Assembly (NCBI RefSeq): GCF_001580365.1
Contig: NZ_CP014481.1
Location: 34,057-98,056 of the forward strand
Reading direction: 5' to 3'
Source of the DNA: Kocuria turfanensis
GTDB taxonomy: Bacteria; Actinomycetota; Actinomycetes; Actinomycetales; Micrococcaceae
DNA length: 64,000 bases
A program made the translations under genes and the position numbers. Under the pieces are notes generated by a model. It was not told the DNA's origin. It ran no database searches and saw only the letters and a list, made by a program, of their open reading frames with translations. Shown here in pieces: positions 15,613 to 23,640 of this stretch. The stretch's first letter is position 1. Every line of letters starts with the position of its first letter.

Positions 15613-17252
15613 TGGACGTCATTAAGGACGTCGCCGGCAGCATTGCCGGGGACACCGTGGAGAAGCTGATCCTGTTCATGGCCGGGTGGCTGATCGAGGT
15701 GTTCACCACGATGCTCGATCTGGTCGGCACCTGGTGGCTGAACATCGGTGCCCCGGAAATGGGCGCGGGCTCGGCCACCGAGCGGGTGCAGACCGCCACG
15801 ACGACCTTCGTTGGGGTCGCGGGCATCATCGGGACGGCTTTCGCCGTGCTCAGGATTGCTCGGGATCACAACCGGGAGTCGGCTGAGAACCTGGTGATGG
15901 GGCTGATCCGCACCGTGGTGGTCTCCGGGCTGGCGGTGTCGATGGTCGCACTGTCCTTGACGGTCACCGATGAGGTGGCCCCGTGGCTGGTGGACACCAT
16001 TGCTGGCAACGCTGCCCGGGACGGGCTGGGACAGTCGATGGGTCTGAGCGGGATGGTGGGTGCCGGGATGGCTTTGCCTACCGCTGGGATTTTGCTGTTC
16101 CTGACTCCGTTCGCGCTGCTGGGGGCGATCCTCAACGCGGCCCTGGTGATTTTCTCTTACGGGGTGGCCGGGGCTCTGTGCGGGCTGCTGCCGATCTTCG
16201 CTGCGGCTTCCACCACACAGAAGGGACAAAAGTCCTTCGATAAAGCGGTGGGCTGGTTGCTGGCGATGATCCTCTTCAAGCCCGGGGCCGCGGTGATTTA
16301 TGGCTTCGGCTTGGCCTTGATGAACGGGATCGACGGCACCGGGGGCGATGAGGTCGCCAACAAGATCATCTCCTTGCTCACTGGCACGGTGGTCATTTTC
16401 TCGGCCTGCTTCGCTATGCCCGCTCTGGTCCGTGTCCTGGTTCCGGCGGTCAGCGCCGGTCCCCGCGGTATGGGTGCTGGTGGGCTGGCGATGCTCGGTG
16501 GTGCGGTGGCGATCGGTGCGTTGACCGCTGGTGTCGGCACGGCCGCCGCCGGGGCGGCCGCCGCGGGTGCTGGAGCTGCCGGTGCAGGAGCCGGTGGCGC
16601 TACGGGCGCAGGAGCCAGTGGCGCCGGAGCTGCCGGTGCCGGGGCTTCGGGGGCGGGTGCCGGGTCCGGCGCTGGGGGCGGTGCCTTCAGTGCGACCGGG
16701 GCCCAGGCACCGGGTAGCGGCGAGGCTGCTGGCGGAGGCTCGTCCACGGCTGGTGGCCCGGCCGGTGCGGAGAACGTGGAGAGCGCCACGGCTGCTGCAG
16801 CTCCTAGCTCTGCACCGGGGACCACGACCGGGGATGCCTCGGGGGCGGAGAACGTCCAGAGCAGCACGGCCGGTGCGGCTCCTACCTCCGCGCCAGGGAC
16901 CACGACCGGGGGTGCCTCGGGCGCGGAGAACGTCCAGGGCCCCACCAGCGGGTCGTCGGCTCCAGGTGGCTCCAGTGCCTCCACGGGCAGCGGCCCGGCC
17001 GGCGCGGAGCCGGTGCAGAGTTCGAACCCGCCCCCGGCAGCTGCCGGTGGGGCGTCTGAGGCGTCCGGGCCAGCCGGTGCGGAGCCGGTGGCTTCGACGA
17101 ATGGTGCCGGGCCGACCGGGCACCCGGGCGGGGAAGGGTCCTCGGTGACGGGGGCCAAGAAACCGTTGGTCGACGGCCAACGGCTGGAATTCGGGCTGCG
17201 GGAAGTCGCCCGGGACAGCGAGCAATCCATTGAGAGTGGTGAGGATCTGTGA
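15612..17252 (+). CDS. VirB6/TrbL-like polytopic channel protein
   Basis: 546 aa from the ATG in a TGATG overlap; the frame extends upstream without a ribosome site. Residues 1-310 contain about six to eight membrane helices, e.g. LILFMAGWLIEVFTTMLDLV, VGVAGIIGTAFAVLRIA and LLFLTPFALLGAILNAALV. A soluble low-complexity tail follows: about 75 residues of Gly/Ala repeats, then recurring SGAENVQSS / PAGAEPVQSS type units, then a short charged C-terminus. VirB6/TrbL proteins form the inner-membrane part of the conjugation channel, and long disordered tails are known in Gram-positive members. Confidence 0.85.
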   Translation: MDVIKDVAGSIAGDTVEKLILFMAGWLIEVFTTMLDLVGTWWLNIGAPEMGAGSATERVQTATTTFVGVAGIIGTAFAVLRIARDHNRESAENLVMGLIRTVVVSGLAVSMVALSLTVTDEVAPWLVDTIAGNAARDGLGQSMGLSGMVGAGMALPTAGILLFLTPFALLGAILNAALVIFSYGVAGALCGLLPIFAAASTTQKGQKSFDKAVGWLLAMILFKPGAAVIYGFGLALMNGIDGTGGDEVANKIISLLTGTVVIFSACFAMPALVRVLVPAVSAGPRGMGAGGLAMLGGAVAIGALTAGVGTAAAGAAAAGAGAAGAGAGGATGAGASGAGAAGAGASGAGAGSGAGGGAFSATGAQAPGSGEAAGGGSSTAGGPAGAENVESATAAAAPSSAPGTTTGDASGAENVQSSTAGAAPTSAPGTTTGGASGAENVQGPTSGSSAPGGSSASTGSGPAGAEPVQSSNPPPAAAGGASEASGPAGAEPVASTNGAGPTGHPGGEGSSVTGAKKPLVDGQRLEFGLREVARDSEQSIESGEDL

Positions 17253-18781
17253 GTAGCAACCAGGTGATCGTGCGGCAGTACGGCAACATCGCTGAGGACA
17301 AGACGGCCGGGCTGTTGGGGTTCTCGATGGCCTCCACCGTGGTGCTCGGTGTGGGGTCGGTGCTTGTGTTCCTGTTCATCATGGCCTCCCAGATCTGGGT
17401 GGCTGCCGGTGTCGCGGTGGCCGCGTTCATCGTGGCCACTGTGCTCGGCTCCAAGGACCGCAACGGCCGGTCCAAACCCGAGCGGTGGATCGCCCGGGGC
17501 ATGTTCTCCCGGACCGAGAAGAAGAATCGGACCACCTACAAGGCCGGGCCGACCTCGCAGATCCCGGATAGTTCCTTTCGCGCCCCGGGGGTGCTGGCTG
17601 CGACCGAGCCGGTGTCCTTCACCGACCTGTTTGACCACCACGGGGTGATGCTGTGGCACCCGAAGTTGAAGACCGGAACCGTGTTCGTCATCGCCAACTC
17701 CTCCGGGCTGGGTCTGCTGGATCAGGACCGGGTGGACCGGATGGTGGGCACTTGGGCCGCCTTCCAGCGCGATGCCGGGTCGAACACGGAGTTGGTGCAG
17801 GTTTCGGTCACCACCCAGTCCACGACCGATCCGGGGGAGCGGCTGCCCGATGCGGTGGCGGTGGGCCGGGCTCAGGCTGGGTCCCAGTCGGTGCCCGCTT
17901 TCGCCCGGGCGACGATGGACGAGGTGGTGGCCAACCTCAACCAGGACGTGCCCAAGCTGGAGCAGTGGATCGCCCTCACGTTCAGCGCCAAGGCCAACGC
18001 GGGTGAGGGCGTGCCCGAGCGCACCGCCGAGGAGCTGGCCACGGACGTGTCCTCGCTGCTCAGTGGGTTCCTGGAGCAGCTGGAGCAGGCCGGGGCCGGG
18101 TCGGTCTCCCTGATGCAGGAACACGACCTCATCGACCAGACCTATGTGGCCTATAACCCCCTGGCGGCCGCGGCTGTGGAGAAGGCCCGCCTCTCGGAGG
18201 CCGGCACCGGGCTGCGCTGGGAGGAAGTCGGGCCTTCGGCGGCCCGCGTGGTCGGTTCCCCGGGCCGGTATGAGCACGGTGGGGTGGTGTCGAAGTCGTG
18301 GCAGATGTGGCGCCCCCCGGCAGGGACTTTCCGGGAGAACGCCCTGGTGGCCCTGTTGGCGCCGAACGCGGAGATGTTGCAGAAGCGGGTGACGGTGTTC
18401 TACCGGCCGCAGTCCCCGGACAAGTCCGCCACCCAGGTGCAGCAGTCGCTCACCAATGCGCAGTTCGCGGCGAATCAAAAGAACCGCCGGCCCACCAGCT
18501 CCCAGATCATCGCCCTGGAGAAGGCCCGGAAGGCCGAGCGTGAGCAGGCCGAGGGCGCGTCCCTGGTGCGGTTCTCGATCGTGGTCACCGCCACCGTGGA
18601 GCGGCCCGAGCAGCTGCCGCGGCTGGCGGCCACGCTGCGGCGCAATGCCTCCCAAGGGGTGCAGTTGGGGTTGCGGGAGTGCGACTACAACGACGACGCG
18701 GCCTTTGCGTTCAACCTCGGCCTGGGTGTGGTCCCGGATGCCGTGGCGACGATTCCGGCTGATGTGCGAAAGGCGCTGTGA
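17249..18781 (+). CDS. SCO6880-like conjugation protein
   Basis: 510 aa from a GTG. Two membrane helices (about 20-65, TAGLLGFSMASTVVLGVGSV and IWVAAGVAVAAFIVATVLG) are followed by a basic segment and a soluble region of about 420 residues. Features include FTDLFDHHGVMLWHPKLKTG, VQVSVTTQSTTDPGE and SLVRFSIVVTATVERPEQLP. This matches the SCO6880 family of Streptomyces-type elements. It looks like a VirB3-like membrane part joined to the N-terminal domain of VirB4, while the ATPase domain is encoded by the next gene. Split VirB4 proteins are therefore the probable arrangement here. Confidence 0.85.
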   Translation: MSSNQVIVRQYGNIAEDKTAGLLGFSMASTVVLGVGSVLVFLFIMASQIWVAAGVAVAAFIVATVLGSKDRNGRSKPERWIARGMFSRTEKKNRTTYKAGPTSQIPDSSFRAPGVLAATEPVSFTDLFDHHGVMLWHPKLKTGTVFVIANSSGLGLLDQDRVDRMVGTWAAFQRDAGSNTELVQVSVTTQSTTDPGERLPDAVAVGRAQAGSQSVPAFARATMDEVVANLNQDVPKLEQWIALTFSAKANAGEGVPERTAEELATDVSSLLSGFLEQLEQAGAGSVSLMQEHDLIDQTYVAYNPLAAAAVEKARLSEAGTGLRWEEVGPSAARVVGSPGRYEHGGVVSKSWQMWRPPAGTFRENALVALLAPNAEMLQKRVTVFYRPQSPDKSATQVQQSLTNAQFAANQKNRRPTSSQIIALEKARKAEREQAEGASLVRFSIVVTATVERPEQLPRLAATLRRNASQGVQLGLRECDYNDDAAFAFNLGLGVVPDAVATIPADVRKAL

Positions 18782-20313
18782 TGTCTGTCTTCGACCAGCT
18801 CACCGATTCGATCCTCAACAAGTCCTTCGGCCGCTCCGCCGCGCAGAGCAACGGGCAAATGCGCGAGCTCACCGAAAAGGGCGTGGACGTGGCCCACGGT
18901 GGGATGAACTCCTGGGTGGAGGCACCCCCGGAGTTCACCGCGACCTCAAATCAGACCGCGGGGCTGTGGCCGTTCGCGGTGGGCACCTCCTCCCCACTGG
19001 TCGGGGCGGTGCTGGGACGCAACCAGCTCAACGGCTCGGTGGTGTGCGGGGACCCGATCAACCTGTTTTTGCGCGGCATCATTTCCTCCCCGTCTTGCTT
19101 CATCTTGGGGCTCCAGGCGAGGGGCAAGTCCTCGGTGGCGGTGCGCATGGCCTTGGCCCTGGTGGACCAGGGGTTCCTGTTCGTCGGGGCCAGTGATGTG
19201 AAGCCTGACCTGGCCGGGCTCACCGTCGAGGTCGGCGGCCAGGTCATCCGGGTGGCCCCCGGGGTCGGCTCGATCAACCCCTTGGATGCCGGGCCGTTGT
19301 GGCGCCGGCTGGGGGAGTTGCCCGAGGCGCTGCAACGGCAGATGCGCGCGGAGATCCACAGCCGCCGCCTCAATGCGCTGACCGGGTTGCTGGAGCTGGT
19401 GTTCAAGGCACCGTTGGATGCCCGGCAACAGGAGCCCACGGTGCTGTCCATGGCGATCACCGAAGCCGCCGAGCACGCCGAGGCCCAGGGCCGGCAGCCG
19501 ATCATCGCCGACGTGGTGGACGTGATCACCGCCGCACGGCCGGCGATCATGGCCGCGATCCTGGTCGATGACCAGGCCGCCTACAAGGCGCAGGTGCGGA
19601 ACCTGCTGGCCGGGCTCAACGCCCTGGGTGCGCACGGGCCCTTCGGGGACGTGTTCTGCCGGCAGACCAGTGAGGAGATGGAGATTGACCAGTCGGTGGA
19701 CTTCGACCTCTCCGCCATCGACGAGACCCTATTGGACCTGCGGGCGGCAGTGCAGATCGTGTGCTGGTCCTACGCCCAGGCCGGGATCTCCGCGGCCAAA
19801 ACCCTGGCCGAGGCCGGGCTGATGGAGGAACGCCACCACCTGATGATCATGGACGAGCTGTGGCAAGCCCTGCGCGCCTCGGAGCTGCTGGTCCACCAGA
19901 TCGACGGCATCACCCGCCTCAACCGCACCAAAGGACTCGGGCAGCTGCTGATCACCCACTCCATGAAAGACCTCCAGCTCTCCACCGAGGAGCTGACGAA
20001 AATCGCCACCGGGTTCATGGAGCGCTCCTCCATGAAGGTCCTCGGTGGGCTGGCGCAGAACGAGATGGAGATGCTGGAGACGGTCTTCCCGCTGTCCGAG
20101 CAGGAGAAGGCGCTGCTGGTGGCCTGGTCCGCCGAGGGTTCGGTGAACCCCAAGACCGGGCGCACCTCCCCACCCCCGGGGCGGGGCCGGTTCATGCTCA
20201 AGACCGGGGAGGCGCCGGGGGTGCCGTTCCAGACCAATCTCACCGCCGGGGAATTGCGGGTCCATGACACCAATGCGGCCTGGGCGGCCGCACAGGCACG
20301 GGTGAAGGCATGA
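18781..20313 (+). CDS. VirB4-like conjugation ATPase
   Basis: 510 aa. Walker A is GLQARGKSS at residues 110-118, and Walker B is HHLMIMDELWQ around residue 350. The segments INGITRLNRTKGLGQLL-like (here VHQIDGITRLNRTKGLGQLL) and THSMKDLQ correspond to the sensor and Q motifs of the HerA/FtsK-type ATPase fold. The protein lacks the usual VirB4 N-terminal domain, which is probably supplied by the SCO6880-like partner encoded immediately upstream (TGATG overlap). It would power channel assembly and substrate movement at the inner face of the membrane. Confidence 0.88.
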   Translation: MSVFDQLTDSILNKSFGRSAAQSNGQMRELTEKGVDVAHGGMNSWVEAPPEFTATSNQTAGLWPFAVGTSSPLVGAVLGRNQLNGSVVCGDPINLFLRGIISSPSCFILGLQARGKSSVAVRMALALVDQGFLFVGASDVKPDLAGLTVEVGGQVIRVAPGVGSINPLDAGPLWRRLGELPEALQRQMRAEIHSRRLNALTGLLELVFKAPLDARQQEPTVLSMAITEAAEHAEAQGRQPIIADVVDVITAARPAIMAAILVDDQAAYKAQVRNLLAGLNALGAHGPFGDVFCRQTSEEMEIDQSVDFDLSAIDETLLDLRAAVQIVCWSYAQAGISAAKTLAEAGLMEERHHLMIMDELWQALRASELLVHQIDGITRLNRTKGLGQLLITHSMKDLQLSTEELTKIATGFMERSSMKVLGGLAQNEMEMLETVFPLSEQEKALLVAWSAEGSVNPKTGRTSPPPGRGRFMLKTGEAPGVPFQTNLTAGELRVHDTNAAWAAAQARVKA

Positions 20314-21989
20314 ACACCAATGACCAGAACAAGAACTTCATCGGCATCCTCCTCCTGTTCGCCGCCGTGATGGGCGCCGTGGCCCTGGTGCACCTGGGCG
20401 AGATGCTGACCCCGGTGACCGGAGATCTGCCGTGGAACCCGTTTACCTTGGGCATCCAGCTGGCGACCGGGGCGTTGGACTGGCCAACCGCGGCGACTTT
20501 CCTGGTGGGTCTGGAGGTGGTGGTCGGTGTGGTGGCGCTGATGGTGTGGGGCACCCGCACCCCGTCCAAGGCTCAGGAGGCCGCCCGGCGGATGAGTCCT
20601 CCGGGGCGGATCAACCCGGCGATGGCTGCGGCTCGCACCACGGAGGCGCACCGGCTCCACCCGGAGGCACAGGGCATTGGTCCGGGGCTGACGATCGGGC
20701 TGGTGGGCAAGAACCCGGTCTATCAGGGCTGGCGGGAGTGCTCCGCGCACGTGTGGGGCACCGGGCGGGGCAAGACCACCTCCCAGGTGATCCGCCATGC
20801 CGTCGAGGCGCCGGGGGCGTTCGTGATGACCTCGAACAAGGTGGACGGGGTGGCCGAGGTCCTGGCCGCCCGCACCACGACGGGCAGCACCGTGTGGTTG
20901 TTCGACCCCCAGCGCATTTGGCGCGACAGCACCCGCCCCGCGATGATCTTCAACCTGCTGGCCACCGTCACCGATACGGTCTCGGCCGGGGAGGTCGCCT
21001 CGATCTTTCAAACGGCCTCCGCCTCCGGGTCGGTCGGGGGCAAGGGGGATCCGCAGTTCGACTCCCAGGGCCGCGACTACCTCTCCTGGTGCCTGCTGGC
21101 CGCGGCCAAGAGCGGCAAGACGCTGGCGGACGTGCTGCGCTGGGTGTCCTCGGCCGCGTTCATGGAACCGGCCCAGCTCCTGAAACAGGCCGGGCACACC
21201 GGCCCGGCCGCGGCGTTGGAGGGCATGGGGGATCAGCCCGAGGACACACGTGGTTCGGTGGCCGCCAGTGCCCAGCGCATGTCCTCGGCCCTGGTCCACG
21301 ACGAGCTTCTGGCCTGGACCACCCCGACCCCGGGGGTGCCGGTGTTCGACCCGCACCGCTTCGTCACCAGCAAGGACACCCTGATCCTGCTCACCCAAGA
21401 CGCTGCCGGCTCCGGGGCCGCCTTCATCTCGACCCTGGTCTACGCCGTGGTCACCGCCGCCCAGCACGCCGCCCGCCGGGCCGGGGGCCGGCTGCCGGTG
21501 CCACTGGTGGCAGACCTCGATGAGGTGGGCAACGTGGTGAAGCTCAAGCAGCTGCCGGAGTGGTATTCGTTCTTCGGGTCGATGGGCATTGTGGTCTCGG
21601 CCTACTTCCAGACCAAGGGGCAGGGCGTGGACATGCTCGCCCGCACCGGGTGGGACACCCTCTGGTCGGCCGCGGCGGTGAAGGTCTACGGCGGTGGCTC
21701 CGATGACGCGGAGTTCCTGGAGTCGCTGCGCAAGCTCATCGGCACCTACGACGCGAAGGTGCGCAGCACCTCCACCTCCCGCGGAGTCGCCTCCCGATCG
21801 GTGCAGACACAGCAGCGCGACATCATGCCGGTCTCCAAGCTCTCCGAGCTGCCGGCCGGCCACGCCTGGGTGAAGACCTCCACCGGCGGCGGCACCATCG
21901 TGCGCACCGTGCGGTGGTTCGAGGACAAGGACCTGACAGCCTGCATCAACCCGGTGCTGGAGCGGATCAAGGAAGGACAGCACCGATGA
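20310..21989 (+). CDS. VirD4/TraG-type coupling protein
   Basis: 559 aa. Two N-terminal membrane helices (about 10-28 and 60-80) are followed by a Walker A at residues 150-157 (GTGRGKTT). FVMTSNKVDGVAEVL and WLFDPQRIWRDSTRPAMIFN then appear as in VirD4/TraG proteins, and Walker B is VPLVADLDEVGNVV. The fold is a hexameric DNA pump that links the relaxosome to the channel. It overlaps VirB4-like by four bases and ends in an ATGA overlap with the DUF4913 gene. Together with the relaxase at 23.6-28.1 kb it gives the element all expected core transfer functions. Confidence 0.92.
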   Translation: MNTNDQNKNFIGILLLFAAVMGAVALVHLGEMLTPVTGDLPWNPFTLGIQLATGALDWPTAATFLVGLEVVVGVVALMVWGTRTPSKAQEAARRMSPPGRINPAMAAARTTEAHRLHPEAQGIGPGLTIGLVGKNPVYQGWRECSAHVWGTGRGKTTSQVIRHAVEAPGAFVMTSNKVDGVAEVLAARTTTGSTVWLFDPQRIWRDSTRPAMIFNLLATVTDTVSAGEVASIFQTASASGSVGGKGDPQFDSQGRDYLSWCLLAAAKSGKTLADVLRWVSSAAFMEPAQLLKQAGHTGPAAALEGMGDQPEDTRGSVAASAQRMSSALVHDELLAWTTPTPGVPVFDPHRFVTSKDTLILLTQDAAGSGAAFISTLVYAVVTAAQHAARRAGGRLPVPLVADLDEVGNVVKLKQLPEWYSFFGSMGIVVSAYFQTKGQGVDMLARTGWDTLWSAAAVKVYGGGSDDAEFLESLRKLIGTYDAKVRSTSTSRGVASRSVQTQQRDIMPVSKLSELPAGHAWVKTSTGGGTIVRTVRWFEDKDLTACINPVLERIKEGQHR

Positions 21990-22357
21990 GTGAGCAGCAG
22001 GCAGAGACGGAGCACGCGGATACGGAGCAGGCATACACCCCGGAGGAGTTCGTGGAGTGGGTGGAGCGGTTGATAGCCCGAGTGGAGTCCGTGGACATGG
22101 ATCAGGCCATGCGCTGGTGCCCGCAGTGGTGGGCTCACACCGAGGCCGTGGACCGATTCAAGGCCCTCTATGAGGAATGGATCGGGTGTCAGGCCAACGG
22201 GGGCATGTCCTCGTGGTGGGTCAATCACTTCGACCGCCACGCCGCTGTGCTGTTCACCAAGCGCGGTCCCTTCGGGGAATGCGGCACGTCCCACGTTGAG
22301 AAAGGCTTCCGGCGCACTCTGGCCTGTGAGCATCCTCCGGCCGACTGGTCGTGGTGA
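21986..22357 (+). CDS. DUF4913-domain protein
   Basis: 123 aa from the ATG overlapping the coupling-protein stop. The Trp-rich pattern (RWCPQWWAHTEAVDRFKALY, MSSWWVNHFDRHAAVLFTKR, GPFGECG) is the DUF4913 signature. It is a small soluble domain found almost only beside actinobacterial transfer genes. The first 20 residues are acidic. No enzymatic residues stand out; a relaxosome or coupling-protein adaptor is a guess from context. It is the last gene of the 13-kb operon. Confidence 0.8.
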   Translation: MSEQQAETEHADTEQAYTPEEFVEWVERLIARVESVDMDQAMRWCPQWWAHTEAVDRFKALYEEWIGCQANGGMSSWWVNHFDRHAAVLFTKRGPFGECGTSHVEKGFRRTLACEHPPADWSW

Positions 22358-22418
22358 CCACATAGTCCTGGGGCAGGTCGCCGCCCCTTCCCATTGGCCT
22401 GAGCCCTGCCACGCTCCC

Positions 22419-23438
22419 TCAGTCCTTGGCCGCAGCCTTCCTCGCACGCAGGTGCTCGCCGTACTCACCGCGGACCTCCTCGTAGTGCTCGTCAGTGAGG
22501 TCGACCATGCACCGCACGGCGTCGCCGGACCAGACGTAGCTCCCACCGTTGCTGTGCTTCCACGCCATGCGCGGGTTGTCACGCAGGTTCTCTTTCCAGC
22601 ACAGGGCCGCGTGATCGTAGTTTGTCAGCGCTTTGTCCTTACCGGGGCCCTTGCGCTTGGCGTTCACCCGCTCGATCAGCTCGGTCATCGTGTAGGGGTG
22701 CGTCTGATTCGGGTCGGTCTTTTTCACCATCACCCGCTCGCCCTCCTTCGCCACGGACACCACCAGGTCGGCTCGCGTGACGGGCTTGACTGAGTGCAGG
22801 TGCACGTCGTAGACGGCCGCGACGCGCTGCATGTCAGCGCCGGCGGCTTGGGCTTCGTCGAGCAGCTTGCGCAGGCCCTCGATGAAATTCTGAACCTCGG
22901 CCACGGCTGAGTTGGCAGGTTCGGTCTTCATGAACTGGATCGGCTCCGTCGGTGCCTTGGCGCCGAGGGGGAGGAGCTGCCAGGTGATCGAGTCGGCCAG
23001 GTCCTTGTTGAAGCGGTCGAGCATGAAGTCCCGGTAGTTGAGGACGCTGGTCTGCAAGAAGGGGTAGACCATCTCGCCCAAGTCGGCGGCGTAGAGGTGC
23101 ACCGCGCGGTTGCGGTACCCGACGAGAGCTGTGACGTTAGCTGCCAAGGCCGTGCCGTCGACGCCCGTCGGAAAGAGCTTGTGGATGACCACCTGCTTGA
23201 GCGCATCCTCAGCCGCCAGCGTCCGGTAGGGCTCGTTGCGCTTCTTGGGGTAGAAGATACGCTTCCCCGCCTGCCGCAGGGCCGCCTTCAACGCGAGCTC
23301 CCAAGCGTTGACAACGAGAACCACGGTGACCTCGTCGCGATACTCCATCCGCGGCTTGTTGTAGACCTCGATCGCTGACAGCATCGCCGAGAGTGAGTTC
23401 GCGACGAGCCGCCGCGAAGAGACATAGGGCTGCGGCAT
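22419..23438 (-). CDS. DUF3644 protein with HEPN-like RNase motif
   Basis: 339 aa from an ATG with GAGGTGAT just upstream. The N-terminal segment SAIEVYNKPRMEYRDEVTVV and VNAWELALKAALRQAGKRIF is characteristic of DUF3644. Residues 109-114 (RNRAVH) form an R-x4-H motif, the catalytic signature of HEPN ribonucleases; I recall, without certainty, that DUF3644 has been placed in the HEPN superfamily. The C-terminal half (YTMTELIERVNAKRKGPGKD, then WKHSNGGSYVWSG) looks like a DNA- or RNA-binding helical domain. It is convergent with the transfer operon and co-directional with traA. Role: possibly defence against phage or plasmid competition. Confidence 0.75.
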   Translation of the reverse strand: MPQPYVSSRRLVANSLSAMLSAIEVYNKPRMEYRDEVTVVLVVNAWELALKAALRQAGKRIFYPKKRNEPYRTLAAEDALKQVVIHKLFPTGVDGTALAANVTALVGYRNRAVHLYAADLGEMVYPFLQTSVLNYRDFMLDRFNKDLADSITWQLLPLGAKAPTEPIQFMKTEPANSAVAEVQNFIEGLRKLLDEAQAAGADMQRVAAVYDVHLHSVKPVTRADLVVSVAKEGERVMVKKTDPNQTHPYTMTELIERVNAKRKGPGKDKALTNYDHAALCWKENLRDNPRMAWKHSNGGSYVWSGDAVRCMVDLTDEHYEEVRGEYGEHLRARKAAAKD

Positions 23439-23480
23439 TCTTCATCACCTCGGTCAGGAAGGTCGTCAATGACATCGAGC

Positions 23481-23640
23481 CTAGAGCTACTGACCGGAGA
23501 CGGTGATCAATCGTGAGAACGGCGGCTGGTTGCCGCAAGCCATGTGGGGTCGGAGGTGATGCTCGGATGCCGGGGAGCTCGGTCATGGGACCCATTTGTC
23601 GCCTCCGCTCGATCAACGTCTCCGGTCAGTACAGCTAGAG
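23481..23640. repeat. Inverted repeat around the 3' end of the relaxase gene
   Basis: ACTGACCGGAGACG at 23489-23502 is exactly complementary to CGTCTCCGGTCAGT at 23617-23630, with an imperfect extension outward (CTAGAGCT / AGCTAGAG). The 114-bp interval is non-coding and the right arm overlaps the traA stop. It could be a terminator-like fold or the scar of an insertion that brought the DUF3644 gene. Confidence 0.6.

Noticed and set aside
16298..18655. 785-residue minus-strand frame opposite the VirB6- and SCO6880-like genes
   Set aside because: Covers two real genes in overlap arrangement; no recognisable domain.
19770..22034. 754-residue minus-strand frame opposite VirB4/VirD4-like genes
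   Set aside because: Shadow of Walker-motif ATPases; low-complexity Gly/His/Arg content.
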